Assembly: GCA_031413955.1 (NCBI GenBank)
Contig: JANOGB010000477.1
Location: 1 to 64,000 of the forward strand
Reading direction: 5' to 3'
Origin: JABFRZ01 sp031413955
GTDB lineage: Bacteria; Planctomycetota; UBA1135; GCA-002686595
Length of the DNA: 64,000 bases
Shown here piece after piece: positions 1 through 10,566 of this stretch. Each line of letters begins with the position of its first letter. Position 1 is the stretch's first letter. The translations under genes were made by a program, and so were the position numbers. Under the pieces are notes generated by a model, which ran no database searches, had not been told where the DNA came from, and saw only the letters and a list, made by a program, of their open reading frames with translations.

Positions 1-2825
<2,825 letters not shown>

Positions 2826-2868
2826 GGTCCTGGCTCCGGTCGGGCTTCATCCTACGAACCTGACGCGC

Positions 2869-3849
2869 TCATGCACGCTCGAGGTAGCCGTTGCCGACCA
2901 GCTTCAGGCACACCCGGCCGAGCCCGGGCTCGAAGCGTTCCGCGAGCGGCTTGACCACGCAGCCCTCGCGCACGTGGTCGGCGCCGCCCATCGTGGACGG
3001 GCCCTCGGCGAAGGTCAGGATCCGCTCGAGCTCGAAGGGTTCCGCGCGCGCGAGCAGCGGGACCCAGGGCAGCTCGGGCGCGAGCTCGCGCGCCTCGGCG
3101 GCGGCGACCCACGGGCCGTCGGGAGGCAGGAGGTCGAAGACCACCGCGCGCACACCGGACTGGACGCCGTAGCGTAGGTCCTGCACGCAGCCGAAGGCCT
3201 CGCCGTAGACCGTCCAGTCAGGGTGCGCACGGCACCAAGCCTCGATCTCGGGCGTGCGCTCGAGCGCCTGCCACCAGATCAGCTCGCTGGCCTGTTTCTT
3301 CCACTCGCCGCGCGCGGCGGCGTGCATCGCGCCGTCGACGAAGCACCAGCGCGCGTTCGAGCCGTGGATCTTCTCGGTGATCCACACCGGCTCGCGCGGA
3401 CGGAAGAGCTCGGCGTAGCGCCGCAGGTCGTCGATGTCGTAGGCCGGATGCCTGCCGCGCGGCGGCGGCGCGGCCTCGCCCATGGTGCTGGTCAGGACCG
3501 GCGGCTCGTAGCGCACGACGCCGAGGGCCGGGGCGAGGTCGTCCCCGATCTGGGCCCCGGGCGGAGCGGGGATGAGGAGGCCCATGCTAACGATGCCGCG
3601 CAGCTTGCGGACCTTGATGCGCTGCTTCGTCTTCTTGCCGTCGGCCAGGAACGCGAACTCCGGCCGCGTGGTGTCGACCAGGGAGTCGGGCGGTACGTAG
3701 GCGCCGAGCGCGCGTCCCTGCCAGTCCGCCGTGCGGACGCAGACCGTGTACCCGGCGAACACGCGCACGATGCTGAGCGTGTCCGCGTCGGGATGCGGCT
3801 CGAGCGTGATCGGGACGACCTCGACACGGTGGGTGCTCTTGGTTTGCAT
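2869..3849 (-). CDS. RNA ligase, Rnl5/DraRnl-like, with N-terminal OB-type domain
   Basis: 326-aa covalent nucleotidyltransferase expected to seal RNA ends through a lysyl-AMP intermediate. Visible motifs: motif I EKIHGSN with the nucleophile Lys at about residue 160, motif III VYGEAFG, motif IV EGCVVKP, and motif V CLKLVGNGYLER at the extreme C-terminus. The first ~110 residues (PHPDADTLSIVRV, then a basic TKQRIKVRKLRG segment) resemble the N-terminal OB domain of the Deinococcus nick-sealing RNA ligase rather than T4 Rnl1 or Rnl2. The ATG at 3849 gives the usual length. It is divergent from the DUF4160 cassette and upstream of a SNF2 helicase. Ligase identity is strong; the Rnl5 assignment is by resemblance. 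Natural substrate unknown, plausibly RNA repair. Confidence 0.85.
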   Translation of the reverse strand: MQTKSTHRVEVVPITLEPHPDADTLSIVRVFAGYTVCVRTADWQGRALGAYVPPDSLVDTTRPEFAFLADGKKTKQRIKVRKLRGIVSMGLLIPAPPGAQIGDDLAPALGVVRYEPPVLTSTMGEAAPPPRGRHPAYDIDDLRRYAELFRPREPVWITEKIHGSNARWCFVDGAMHAAARGEWKKQASELIWWQALERTPEIEAWCRAHPDWTVYGEAFGCVQDLRYGVQSGVRAVVFDLLPPDGPWVAAAEARELAPELPWVPLLARAEPFELERILTFAEGPSTMGGADHVREGCVVKPLAERFEPGLGRVCLKLVGNGYLERA

Positions 3850-4013
3850 GGGAGTTCGCGCGCTCGCGCGCGTGGATCACGGGTTCAGGATCGGAAGCGC
3901 TACCAGCGCGGCACGCGGGTCCAAGGAGCCGGATGCCGGCTGCGCTTTCTCGACGAGAAGACGACCGGCGAAGCTCGCGGTTTCCAGCTGTAACCCGGGA
4001 GCGGGTCGGCAGG

Positions 4014-4033
4014 TCTTCGGCCCATGCCGAGGA
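4014..4033 (+). promoter_or_regulatory. Inverted repeat enclosing the DUF4160 start codon (copy 1)
   Basis: TCTTCGGC, a 4-nt loop, then GCCGAGGA. The ATG of the DUF4160 gene (4024) begins in the loop. One arm position differs from copy 2 at 23917 but still forms a U-G wobble in RNA. In the transcript this could hide the start codon; in DNA it could be an operator for autoregulation. Function is inferred. Confidence 0.45.
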
Positions 4034-4281
4034 TCTCCGAGTTCTACGGTGCGATCATTCGCATGTACCACAACGACCACGGGCCACCGCACTTCCATGT
4101 GGAGTACGGAGGCACGAAGGCGTCGATCTCGTTCGAGGGGCGCATCCTGCGCGGTAGGCTGCCGCCGCGCGCGCTCCGTCTCGTTCGCGAATGGGCTCGT
4201 CTCCACGGCCCAGATCTGGCCAAGAACTGGGCTCTAGCCAGGAAGGGACTCGACCTTGTTCCGATCGCACCCCTCGAATAA
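4024..4281 (+). CDS. DUF4160 family protein, cassette 1
   Basis: 85-aa protein with the DUF4160 signature: an N-terminal ISEFYG, then HGPPHFHVEYGG around residue 20, and a C-terminal helix rich in Arg (PRALRLVREW). DUF4160 genes very often precede a DUF2442 gene, as here, with an 11-nt gap; the pair has been suggested to behave like a toxin-antitoxin or stress module, but no activity is established. The His-rich HGPPHFH segment could bind metal or nucleic acid (inference). By eye about two thirds of residues match the copy at 23927, and both are exactly 85 aa. Start chosen because the similarity to copy 2 begins at this ATG. Confidence 0.85.
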   Translation: MPRISEFYGAIIRMYHNDHGPPHFHVEYGGTKASISFEGRILRGRLPPRALRLVREWARLHGPDLAKNWALARKGLDLVPIAPLE

Positions 4282-4292
4282 CCTACCCCCCG

Positions 4293-4568
4293 ATGAAGAC
4301 GCCTCCCGAAGACCGGATGCCGACCGTGGTGTCCGCGAAGGTCTGCGGCCCCTACTCCGTGTTCCTCGTCTTCGACGACGGCGTCTCGAAGCAGGTCAAT
4401 CTCCGGCGCTTCCTCAGGGGGCCGGTGTTCAAGCCCATGCACGACCCGGCCGAGTTCGCCAAGCTGAGAGTCGACCACGAGGCCGGCACGATCGTCTGGC
4501 CCAACGAGGCCGACTTCGCGCCCGAGACGCTCTACGAGCTTCCCGACGAGCGCGACGACGCGGCGTAG
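4293..4568 (+). CDS. DUF2442 family protein, cassette 1
   Basis: 91-aa partner of the upstream DUF4160 gene. Core motifs are YSVFLVFDDGV, VNLRRFLRGPVF and FAPETLYEL, typical of DUF2442 (a small fold proposed to act as antitoxin or regulator). The upstream in-frame extension to 4191 is not conserved in the second copy, so the ATG at 4293 is used. The 11-nt spacing suggests translational coupling. It ends 26 bp from the convergent protease gene. Confidence 0.83.
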   Translation: MKTPPEDRMPTVVSAKVCGPYSVFLVFDDGVSKQVNLRRFLRGPVFKPMHDPAEFAKLRVDHEAGTIVWPNEADFAPETLYELPDERDDAA

Positions 4569-4594
4569 GGCGGGCTTGGCGTGCCGTGAAGCTG

Positions 4595-5812
4595 TCACTC
4601 GGCCGGCGGTCCGAGCGTGACGATGGCCTCGAACTCCGCTCCGTCGCGGAGAACCTCGAGCGCAAGCGTGCTGCCCCACTGACCCTCGCTTGCCATCAAC
4701 CATGACGCTGCGGGCGCGCCGTTGATGGTGGTGACGACATCTCTCGCGCGCAGTCCGGCCCGGTCGAGCGCGAATCCGGGATCGACTTCCAACAGGCGCA
4801 CGGTGTCACCTTCAAGCGCGCAGAAAAACCCCGCTTTGTAAGCGGGATCGGGCGGGTCCTCCCTGTCCCATTGTGCGACATGCTGTTCGGCTAGAAAATA
4901 CACGAGCTCCTCGCGCTGGTCGAAGGCGAGCTTCGACGACGACAGTGCGTTGATGCCGATTCTGCCCTCCGCTGCGCGGACGAGCGGTGGATTGTGCCAG
5001 GTCACCGGACCCAATCGGGCATCGCCTGCGAGCTGAGAGGTTTCAGAACGCACAGTCTTCGCACCGATGCCAGAATCGCCCCTTCCATCGTCCTTGACGG
5101 GCGGGTAGCTCAGCGGCAGAGGGTGCAAATCAGGGACCTCCAGGGTCCGAAACGATCCGGTGTCGATCTGGCACTCGACGCGTTGTCCCGCGAAATCGAC
5201 CGTGACGTGCGGCGTCGAGCCTGTGTACCGCACTGCCCGTTCGCGCGGGTAGCTCATCGCCGAAGGGCGCCCGACGGCCACCGTGCCTTTGGGGAAATCG
5301 ATCTCCAGGATCACATCGGCAAACGAGGCCATGCCCATCGCCCCATCGAAGTTGCTCCCGAGAGAACGCTCGATGTTGACGAGGGCTTCGTCCGAGACCA
5401 CCGCCGCTCTCATACCGTGCAGTTTCAGCCCGCCGGTCTCGAGCACGTCGATGTCCACAAGTTGTCCCACCGAACGGTCCATGGCGCCGTGGATCGAGAT
5501 CGTTCGTCCCCGCAAAGGGCGCAACGCAGCCGCTTGCACGACATGGGGCGTCAGAAAAAGCCCGGTGGCTCCGGTGTCCACCAACAACCGGAACGGTCCG
5601 GCACCGTTGAGGCGGGCCTCGACAAACAGTTTGCCTTCGAACGCCGTGGTCGGAAGCACCTCGTAGTCGCTGGCGAGGGTCGTCTGCCGGGGCGTCAGGT
5701 CGATACAACCGGCGCCAGAGATCGCGAGCAACCCGAGGGCGATGCACGCACCAACGCGTGAGATCCGGTCACGAGATATGCTGACGGTGGCCAAGCGCGC
5801 GTCTTGGCTCAC
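4595..5812 (-). CDS. Lipoprotein retropepsin-like aspartyl protease with PDZ domain
   Basis: 405-aa exported protease. The N-terminus has a hydrophobic signal ending in a lipobox (AISGAGC, about residues 25-31), so it is probably a lipoprotein. Two pepsin/retropepsin-type lobes follow: LLVDTGATGLFL near residue 70 and CQIDTGSFRTLEV near 210, each with the catalytic D-T-G. The C-terminal ~90 residues form a PDZ-like domain (AGLRARDVVTTINGAPA). Start: GTG at 5812, overlapping the stop of the upstream MetE-like gene as GTGA, which implies translational coupling; no in-frame ATG lies near the signal. Substrate unknown, and there is no obvious functional tie to the coupled methyltransferase. Confidence 0.82.
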   Translation of the reverse strand: MSQDARLATVSISRDRISRVGACIALGLLAISGAGCIDLTPRQTTLASDYEVLPTTAFEGKLFVEARLNGAGPFRLLVDTGATGLFLTPHVVQAAALRPLRGRTISIHGAMDRSVGQLVDIDVLETGGLKLHGMRAAVVSDEALVNIERSLGSNFDGAMGMASFADVILEIDFPKGTVAVGRPSAMSYPRERAVRYTGSTPHVTVDFAGQRVECQIDTGSFRTLEVPDLHPLPLSYPPVKDDGRGDSGIGAKTVRSETSQLAGDARLGPVTWHNPPLVRAAEGRIGINALSSSKLAFDQREELVYFLAEQHVAQWDREDPPDPAYKAGFFCALEGDTVRLLEVDPGFALDRAGLRARDVVTTINGAPAASWLMASEGQWGSTLALEVLRDGAEFEAIVTLGPPAE

Positions 5813-7071
5813 GGGCCGATCTTTCCGGTTGGGCGGAGACCGAGGTTGAGGACCGCGAGCTCGGGCGGCTGGTCCGGCACCAGATCCGTCTGCAGCGCCG
5901 GATCCGCCGCGGGCACGTACGTCGTCGGCAAGCCGAGCTCCTTCCGCACGATGTTCGTCCCCACGGCGATCGACACGCTCTTGAAGAAGGCGATGTCGCG
6001 GTTGCAGCCCTGGCGGCCGAAGCCGCAGTCGGTCGAGACGATCAGCTTCTCGGGTGGGATGTGGCGCAGGGCCTGGCGGATCGTGGCCGCGACGTCCGCG
6101 GGCGTCTCGACCTGCAGGCGGCGGTGGCTGACCACGCCGATGCACACCTTCTTGCCGCGCGGGTCGCGCATGTACGGCGCCAGCAGCTCGAGCTCGCGTA
6201 GGTCGCGGTCCTTGGTCTCCAGCGTGAGCACGTCGCCGTGCGCCTGGGTCATGTACATGTCCAGCGAGGCCGCGTAGCTGTCGTCGTCGATCACGCGCTG
6301 CATGTTCGGGTTGCCCCAGCAGGTGTGGATCCACAGCTCCACGTCCTCGAGGCCCTGCACCTCGCGGTTGTAGCACTCCAGGTAGAACTTCACGTCGTCG
6401 TGATCCTTGCCGAAGGTGTTGGCCATGAAGTGCAGGCACGGCTCCTCGATCTGGATGCACTTGCAAGCGCCCTCGCCGGCGGCGATGAGCGCGCGCAGCT
6501 CCTGGTTCATCGCCTCGGCCATGTCCCACAGGATCTGGCGCTTGTCCTTGTAGTGCGGCGTGTGGCTGTCGAGGAACAGGCCCATCACCTGCGAGCAGCA
6601 CGTGCCGAAGCGCACGGGCTTGCTCGTGCGCGCCTGCGCCAAGCGCCAGATCTTCGGGTAGTCGAGGGGTCGGTGCTCGATCTTGGCCGTGACGCGCGGC
6701 CAGCGCCAGCCGGTGTAGATCTCGTTCAGCATCGTGCCCGGCGGATACTTGAGCCACGGCGAGCGCGTGGCCCACGACTGCAGGTGATCGCCCTCGAAGC
6801 CGGCCCACCTCTGCAGCGGATAGTGGTGCCACGCGCGCCCGGCGTAGTCCTCGTCGCAGTGCAGGTCGCCGTGCGTGAGGATGTCGAGGCCCGCGCGCTC
6901 CTGGTCGCCGAGGATCGTGGCCAGCGCGTCGCCGAACTTCTCGCGGAAGCGCACGTCGAGCATGCACGTGTCGAGCGGGCGGCCCCACATGCTGACGTCC
7001 ATCCAGCGCGGCCGCGGCCAGGAACCCGTGATCGTGCAGGGGAGAATGGAATCGGCGGTGACGGTGAACAT
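5809..7071 (-). CDS. MetE C-terminal-like (cobalamin-independent methionine synthase family) zinc methyltransferase
   Basis: 420-aa TIM-barrel protein of the UROD/MetE superfamily. It has the zinc-ligand arrangement expected for thiol-alkylating members: WIHTCWGN (His and Cys) near residue 235 and STDCGFGRQG (Cys) near 350, plus IQIEEP in the core. At this length it has only the catalytic barrel, not the duplicated MetE, so it could be a core-MetE methyltransferase or a relative of epoxyalkane:coenzyme M transferase. The methyl donor cannot be read from sequence. ATG at 7071 is well placed after a strong hairpin region. Its stop overlaps the GTG of the downstream protease gene. Confidence 0.8.
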   Translation of the reverse strand: MFTVTADSILPCTITGSWPRPRWMDVSMWGRPLDTCMLDVRFREKFGDALATILGDQERAGLDILTHGDLHCDEDYAGRAWHHYPLQRWAGFEGDHLQSWATRSPWLKYPPGTMLNEIYTGWRWPRVTAKIEHRPLDYPKIWRLAQARTSKPVRFGTCCSQVMGLFLDSHTPHYKDKRQILWDMAEAMNQELRALIAAGEGACKCIQIEEPCLHFMANTFGKDHDDVKFYLECYNREVQGLEDVELWIHTCWGNPNMQRVIDDDSYAASLDMYMTQAHGDVLTLETKDRDLRELELLAPYMRDPRGKKVCIGVVSHRRLQVETPADVAATIRQALRHIPPEKLIVSTDCGFGRQGCNRDIAFFKSVSIAVGTNIVRKELGLPTTYVPAADPALQTDLVPDQPPELAVLNLGLRPTGKIGP

Positions 7072-7117
7072 GGGGTGCGCGCGGCGGAGACGGCGGTGAG
7101 CGGCAAGAGCCTACCCA

Positions 7118-7222
7118 AACGCACCGCGGAGACGCGGAGAACGCGGAGCCTCGCTGAAGCCCGCCTTTTCCGACTCTCTCCCTCCTTTTCCTCCGCGCTC
7201 CCCGCGTCTCCGCGGTGCGTTT
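7118..7222. terminator. Long inverted repeat between the ASPIC gene end and the MetE-like gene
   Basis: The left arm begins ACGCACCGCGGAGACGCGG, and its complement CCGCGTCTCCGCGGTGCGT followed by a T run lies about 70 bp further on; a secondary GCGGAG/CTCCGC pairing flanks the loop. It lies just 3' of the ASPIC gene (stop at 7234, minus strand) and 5' of the MetE-like gene. Likely a terminator hairpin for the ASPIC gene. Its CGCGGAGACGCGGAG core looks repetitive and may be mobile. Confidence 0.55.
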
Positions 7223-7233
7223 TTCCTCCTCGC

Positions 7234-8979
7234 TCAGCGCGTCTCTTCGACGCGCTCGCGGATCAGGTAATAGCCGTCGATCGGCACGTGCTCCTCGACT
7301 TGCAGATTGCCGCCCGGCCAGCGGATGACGACCGAGTCGACGCGCGACGCATCGCCGAGGCCGACCAGCACGCGCGGGTCGCGGCTGGAGTAGAGGCCGC
7401 TCGTGGCGCGCACCTCGCGCGTCCAGGTCTTCTCGCCCGCCTGGATCGCGACCTTGGCGCCGTAGGCGTCGCGGTTGCCGTACTTGCCGACGAGCTCGAG
7501 GCCGAGCCAGTGGCCGAGCTTCGGGCTGTCGTTGCGCAGGAAGCGTGGCGGGCCGTCGAGATCGATGATCAACACGTCGTGGTCACCGTCGTGGTCGGGA
7601 TCGGCCACGGCCACGCCGCGCGCCGAGTGCGGCGACGCGAGCCCCGGCCCCGTGTCGGCGGTGGCGTCCTTCCAGACGATGCCGAAGCGGCGGTGGGGAA
7701 GCGCCTCGTAGAGCTGCGTCGGCTGCAGCCAGGCATGCAGGCCGATCTCGGCGCTCTGCGGGTAGACGTGGCCGTTGGCGATCAGGAGATCGAGGTCGCC
7801 GTCGTGCTCGGCGTCGAAGAAGGCTCCGTCCCAGCCGAGCTTGTCCAGCGACGGCTCCGCCAGTCCATGGGCCGCGGCCTTGTCTTCGAAGTGCCCGCTG
7901 CCGTCGTTGATGTGCAGGCAGTTCGGCTCGAGGTCGAAGTTCGTGCGCAGCACATCGTAGTCACCGTCGTCGTCGACGTCCTCGACCAGGAGCCCCATGG
8001 CGCTGGTCGGCTTGCCCTCGGCGTTGAACGCGAAGCCGCGCTCGAGGGCCTCGTCGGCGAAGCGACCCTCGCCCTGGTTCACGAACAGATTGGCGGGCTG
8101 CAGGTCGTTCGCCACCAGGAGATCGATCCAGCCGTCGTCGTTGACGTCGCTCCACACGCAGCCGTAGGAGCACAGCGGCTTCTCGAGCGCGAAGCCCGCC
8201 TCCGCGGTCCACGCGTGGAACGCCCCCTTGCCGTCGTTCAAGAAATAGGCGTCCGGCGCGCCCGGGTTGTAGCCGCGCTGGTTCTCGCCCTCGGGGCCCC
8301 AGGCAACCTCGTGGCCCTCGATCACGTTGCGCTTGCCGCCCGCCGGCGGGTGGGCGAGATCGAACAGGCAGTAGTTGGCCACGTACAGGTCGAGCTGGCC
8401 GTCGCGGTTGGCGTCGCCGAAGGCTGCGCTCGCGGCCCACAGCTCGTTCCCGAGGTTGCTCGCGGCCGTGGCCTCGACGAAGCGGTTGCCCTCCTTGCAG
8501 AGGAACGCGTCGGGTCCGAAGCAGGCGAGGTAGAGATCCGTGTCGCCGTCGTTGTCGGCGTCGCCCGCGGCCACGCCGTTGACCCACTCCTCGCGCGCCG
8601 CGCCGGTCTCGAGCGAGGCGTCACGGAAGTGCAGGAAGCCGTCGTTCAGGTACAGCCGGCTGGTGGCATCGGTCAGGACCTCGAGCCGGGCTCCATCGTC
8701 GACGTAGCGCAGGTGCTGGCCATTGCCGATGAATAGGTCCAGGTCGCCGTCGTCCTCGAAGTCGAGCCAGGCCGCGCCGTTGCCGTTGCTCTCGGGGATG
8801 TACCAGCGGCGCGGATCGCCGGAGACGTTGACCAGGTCCAGCCCGGCCTCGGCGGCGATGTCCACGAAGTGCAGGCGGCCGAGCGCGGAGCCCCCGACGA
8901 CCTCCGGCGCGGGACGCAACCAGAGATAGAAGAGGAGGCCGAGGGCCGCCAGGGACAGAGCTCGGAGGGGCACGCGCAT
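7234..8979 (-). CDS. Secreted FG-GAP/VCBS repeat protein with C-terminal ASPIC/UnbV domain
   Basis: 581-aa exported beta-propeller protein. After an N-terminal membrane or signal segment (ALSLAALGLLFYLWL) there are seven calcium-binding-type repeats of the form D-x-D/N-x-D-G-D-x-D-L: DFEDDGDLDLF, DADNDGDTDLY, DANRDGQLDLY, DVNDDGWIDLL, DVDDDGDYDVL, DAEHDGDLDLL and DPDHDGDHDVL. The last ~100 residues are an ASPIC/UnbV domain (GAKVAIQAG, TSGLYSSRDPRVLVGLG, IRWPGG). Such proteins are abundant in planctomycetes and their function is mostly unknown (surface binding or adhesion). The ATG at 8979 puts the signal segment at the N-terminus; the longer upstream frame lacks coding character and crosses the divergent M28 gene. 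Confidence 0.87.
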   Translation of the reverse strand: MRVPLRALSLAALGLLFYLWLRPAPEVVGGSALGRLHFVDIAAEAGLDLVNVSGDPRRWYIPESNGNGAAWLDFEDDGDLDLFIGNGQHLRYVDDGARLEVLTDATSRLYLNDGFLHFRDASLETGAAREEWVNGVAAGDADNDGDTDLYLACFGPDAFLCKEGNRFVEATAASNLGNELWAASAAFGDANRDGQLDLYVANYCLFDLAHPPAGGKRNVIEGHEVAWGPEGENQRGYNPGAPDAYFLNDGKGAFHAWTAEAGFALEKPLCSYGCVWSDVNDDGWIDLLVANDLQPANLFVNQGEGRFADEALERGFAFNAEGKPTSAMGLLVEDVDDDGDYDVLRTNFDLEPNCLHINDGSGHFEDKAAAHGLAEPSLDKLGWDGAFFDAEHDGDLDLLIANGHVYPQSAEIGLHAWLQPTQLYEALPHRRFGIVWKDATADTGPGLASPHSARGVAVADPDHDGDHDVLIIDLDGPPRFLRNDSPKLGHWLGLELVGKYGNRDAYGAKVAIQAGEKTWTREVRATSGLYSSRDPRVLVGLGDASRVDSVVIRWPGGNLQVEEHVPIDGYYLIRERVEETR

Positions 8980-9063
8980 GGGGCACCAGGAGACTACGGG
9001 CATTTGCCCGGTTCCAGCAAGGGAGCGAGTCGCTTCGGTCTGTTCGCGTTTACGCTGGGCGCG

Positions 9064-10461
9064 ATGGAACCCACTCGACGAGCTCTTCTCGGTCTGTGTG
9101 CGCTCCTCGGTTGCGCCGCTCCGGCGCACGAGCCACCGTCCGCGACGCCGATTGAGCATGCGAGCGGTGCCGTGTACGTGCCCGAGCTCCTGGCCGAAGG
9201 CCTCGCGGCGCCACAGGGCTACGGCCTGCTCACCGAGCTGTGCACGCGCGCGCCGCTGCGCCTGGCCGGGTCGGAGGGCGCCGCGCGTGCCGTGGAGTGG
9301 GGACGCGAGGCCATGCAGCGCCTCGGACTCGAGAACGTGCGTCTGGAGGCCTGCATGGTGCCGCGCTGGGAACGCGGGGCCGTCGCGGAGCTGGTGGTGG
9401 TCGAGCCCTTTTCCCACGCCGGCGAACGCCTGCCGATCCTGGCCCTCGGCGGCAGCGTCGGGACGCCCGATGGGGGGCTGGAGGCCGAGGTGATCTCGGT
9501 CTCGAGCTTCGAAGAGCTACACGCGCGCGCAGCCGAAGCGCGCGGCAAGCTCGTGCTCTTCGCGCGCGCGATGGATCCGACTCTCTTCGAGCCCTTCGAG
9601 GCCTACGGCGGGGCGGTGAACCAGCGCAGTTCCGGAGCGAGCGAGGCGGCCAGCGTGGGCGCCGTCGGCGCGCTGGTGCGCTCGATGACGCATGCGGCGG
9701 ACGACCAGCCCCACACCGGTGCCATGCACTACGCCGAGGGCGTCGAGCGCGTCCCGGGCGTGGCCGTGAGCACGAACGCGAGCGATCGCGTGAGCGCCTG
9801 GCTGGCGGCAGGCGAACGCGTCGTGTTGCGCCTCGCGCTCGAATGTCGCTGGCACGCGGACGTGCCCTCCCACAACGTGGTCGGCGACGTGGTGGGGCGC
9901 GAACGACCTGCCGAGGTGGTGCTGATCGGCGCGCACCTCGATGCCTGGGACGTCGGTCAGGGTGCGCACGACGACGGCGCCGGCTGCGCGCACGTGCTCG
10001 AGGCCGCGCGCCTGCTGCTCACCTCGAAGCTCGGCCGGCCGCGGCGCACCGTGCGCTGCGTGCTCTTCATGAACGAGGAGAATGGTCTGCGCGGCGCCCA
10101 TGCGTACCGCGACGCGCACCGGGACGAGCTCGGGCAGCACGTGCTCGCGATCGAATCCGACCGCGGCGGCGGCCTGCCGCTGGGTTATGTCAGCGACGCC
10201 ACCGCCGGCGCGCTAGCGACGCTCACGAAGCTCTTCGGCCGTGCGCCCTGCGGGCGCGGCGGTGGAGCGGACATCTCGCCGCTGGCCGAGTTCGGCGTGA
10301 CGATGGTCGGGCTCTATCTCGATCCGCAGCGCTACTTCGACTATCACCACTCGGCCAACGACGTGCTCGCGGCCGTCCACCCGCGCGAGCTCCAGCTCGG
10401 AGCGATTTCGCTGGCTTCGCTCGCCTGGCTGGCGGCAGATCACGCCGGCGACTGGCGTTGA
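9064..10461 (+). CDS. Lipoprotein M28-family zinc peptidase (carboxypeptidase Q-like)
   Basis: 465-aa exported metallopeptidase. Signal with lipobox LCALLGC at residues 11-17. The N-terminal part contains a PA-like insertion; the catalytic domain shows the co-catalytic zinc ligands: GAHLDAWDVGQGAHDDGAG (His, Asp), MNEENGLRGA (Glu pair), AIESDRGG (Asp) and DYHHSANDV (His). Best match is the PGCP/carboxypeptidase Q type of M28, releasing amino acids from peptides outside the cytoplasm. The ATG at 9064 starts the signal peptide. The final codons TGG-CGT-TGA lie inside a 47-bp inverted-repeat arm. Confidence 0.88.
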   Translation: MEPTRRALLGLCALLGCAAPAHEPPSATPIEHASGAVYVPELLAEGLAAPQGYGLLTELCTRAPLRLAGSEGAARAVEWGREAMQRLGLENVRLEACMVPRWERGAVAELVVVEPFSHAGERLPILALGGSVGTPDGGLEAEVISVSSFEELHARAAEARGKLVLFARAMDPTLFEPFEAYGGAVNQRSSGASEAASVGAVGALVRSMTHAADDQPHTGAMHYAEGVERVPGVAVSTNASDRVSAWLAAGERVVLRLALECRWHADVPSHNVVGDVVGRERPAEVVLIGAHLDAWDVGQGAHDDGAGCAHVLEAARLLLTSKLGRPRRTVRCVLFMNEENGLRGAHAYRDAHRDELGQHVLAIESDRGGGLPLGYVSDATAGALATLTKLFGRAPCGRGGGADISPLAEFGVTMVGLYLDPQRYFDYHHSANDVLAAVHPRELQLGAISLASLAWLAADHAGDWR

Positions 10462-10566
10462 GTACGGAGTCGGAGCAATTTTTCTACTATCCCCCCGAAG
10501 CGCAAGAAAACGCCGAGTCTCGGGGGGATAGTAGAAAAATTGCTCCGACTCCGTACTCAACGCCAG
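10452..10566. terminator. Perfect 47-bp inverted repeat shared by two convergent gene ends
   Basis: Arms 10452-10498 and 10520-10566 are exact reverse complements over 47 bp with a 21-nt loop. Each arm includes a run of T or A and a run of C or G. The stop codon and last two codons of both convergent genes (M28 peptidase, ending 10461; double-repeat exported protein, ending 10557) lie inside the arms, so both proteins end in Trp-Arg-stop. It should act as a bidirectional terminator. The arm core GAGTACGGAG resembles the ends of the 110-bp elements at 38.5 and 53.4 kb, suggesting a related mobile palindrome. Confidence 0.85.
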
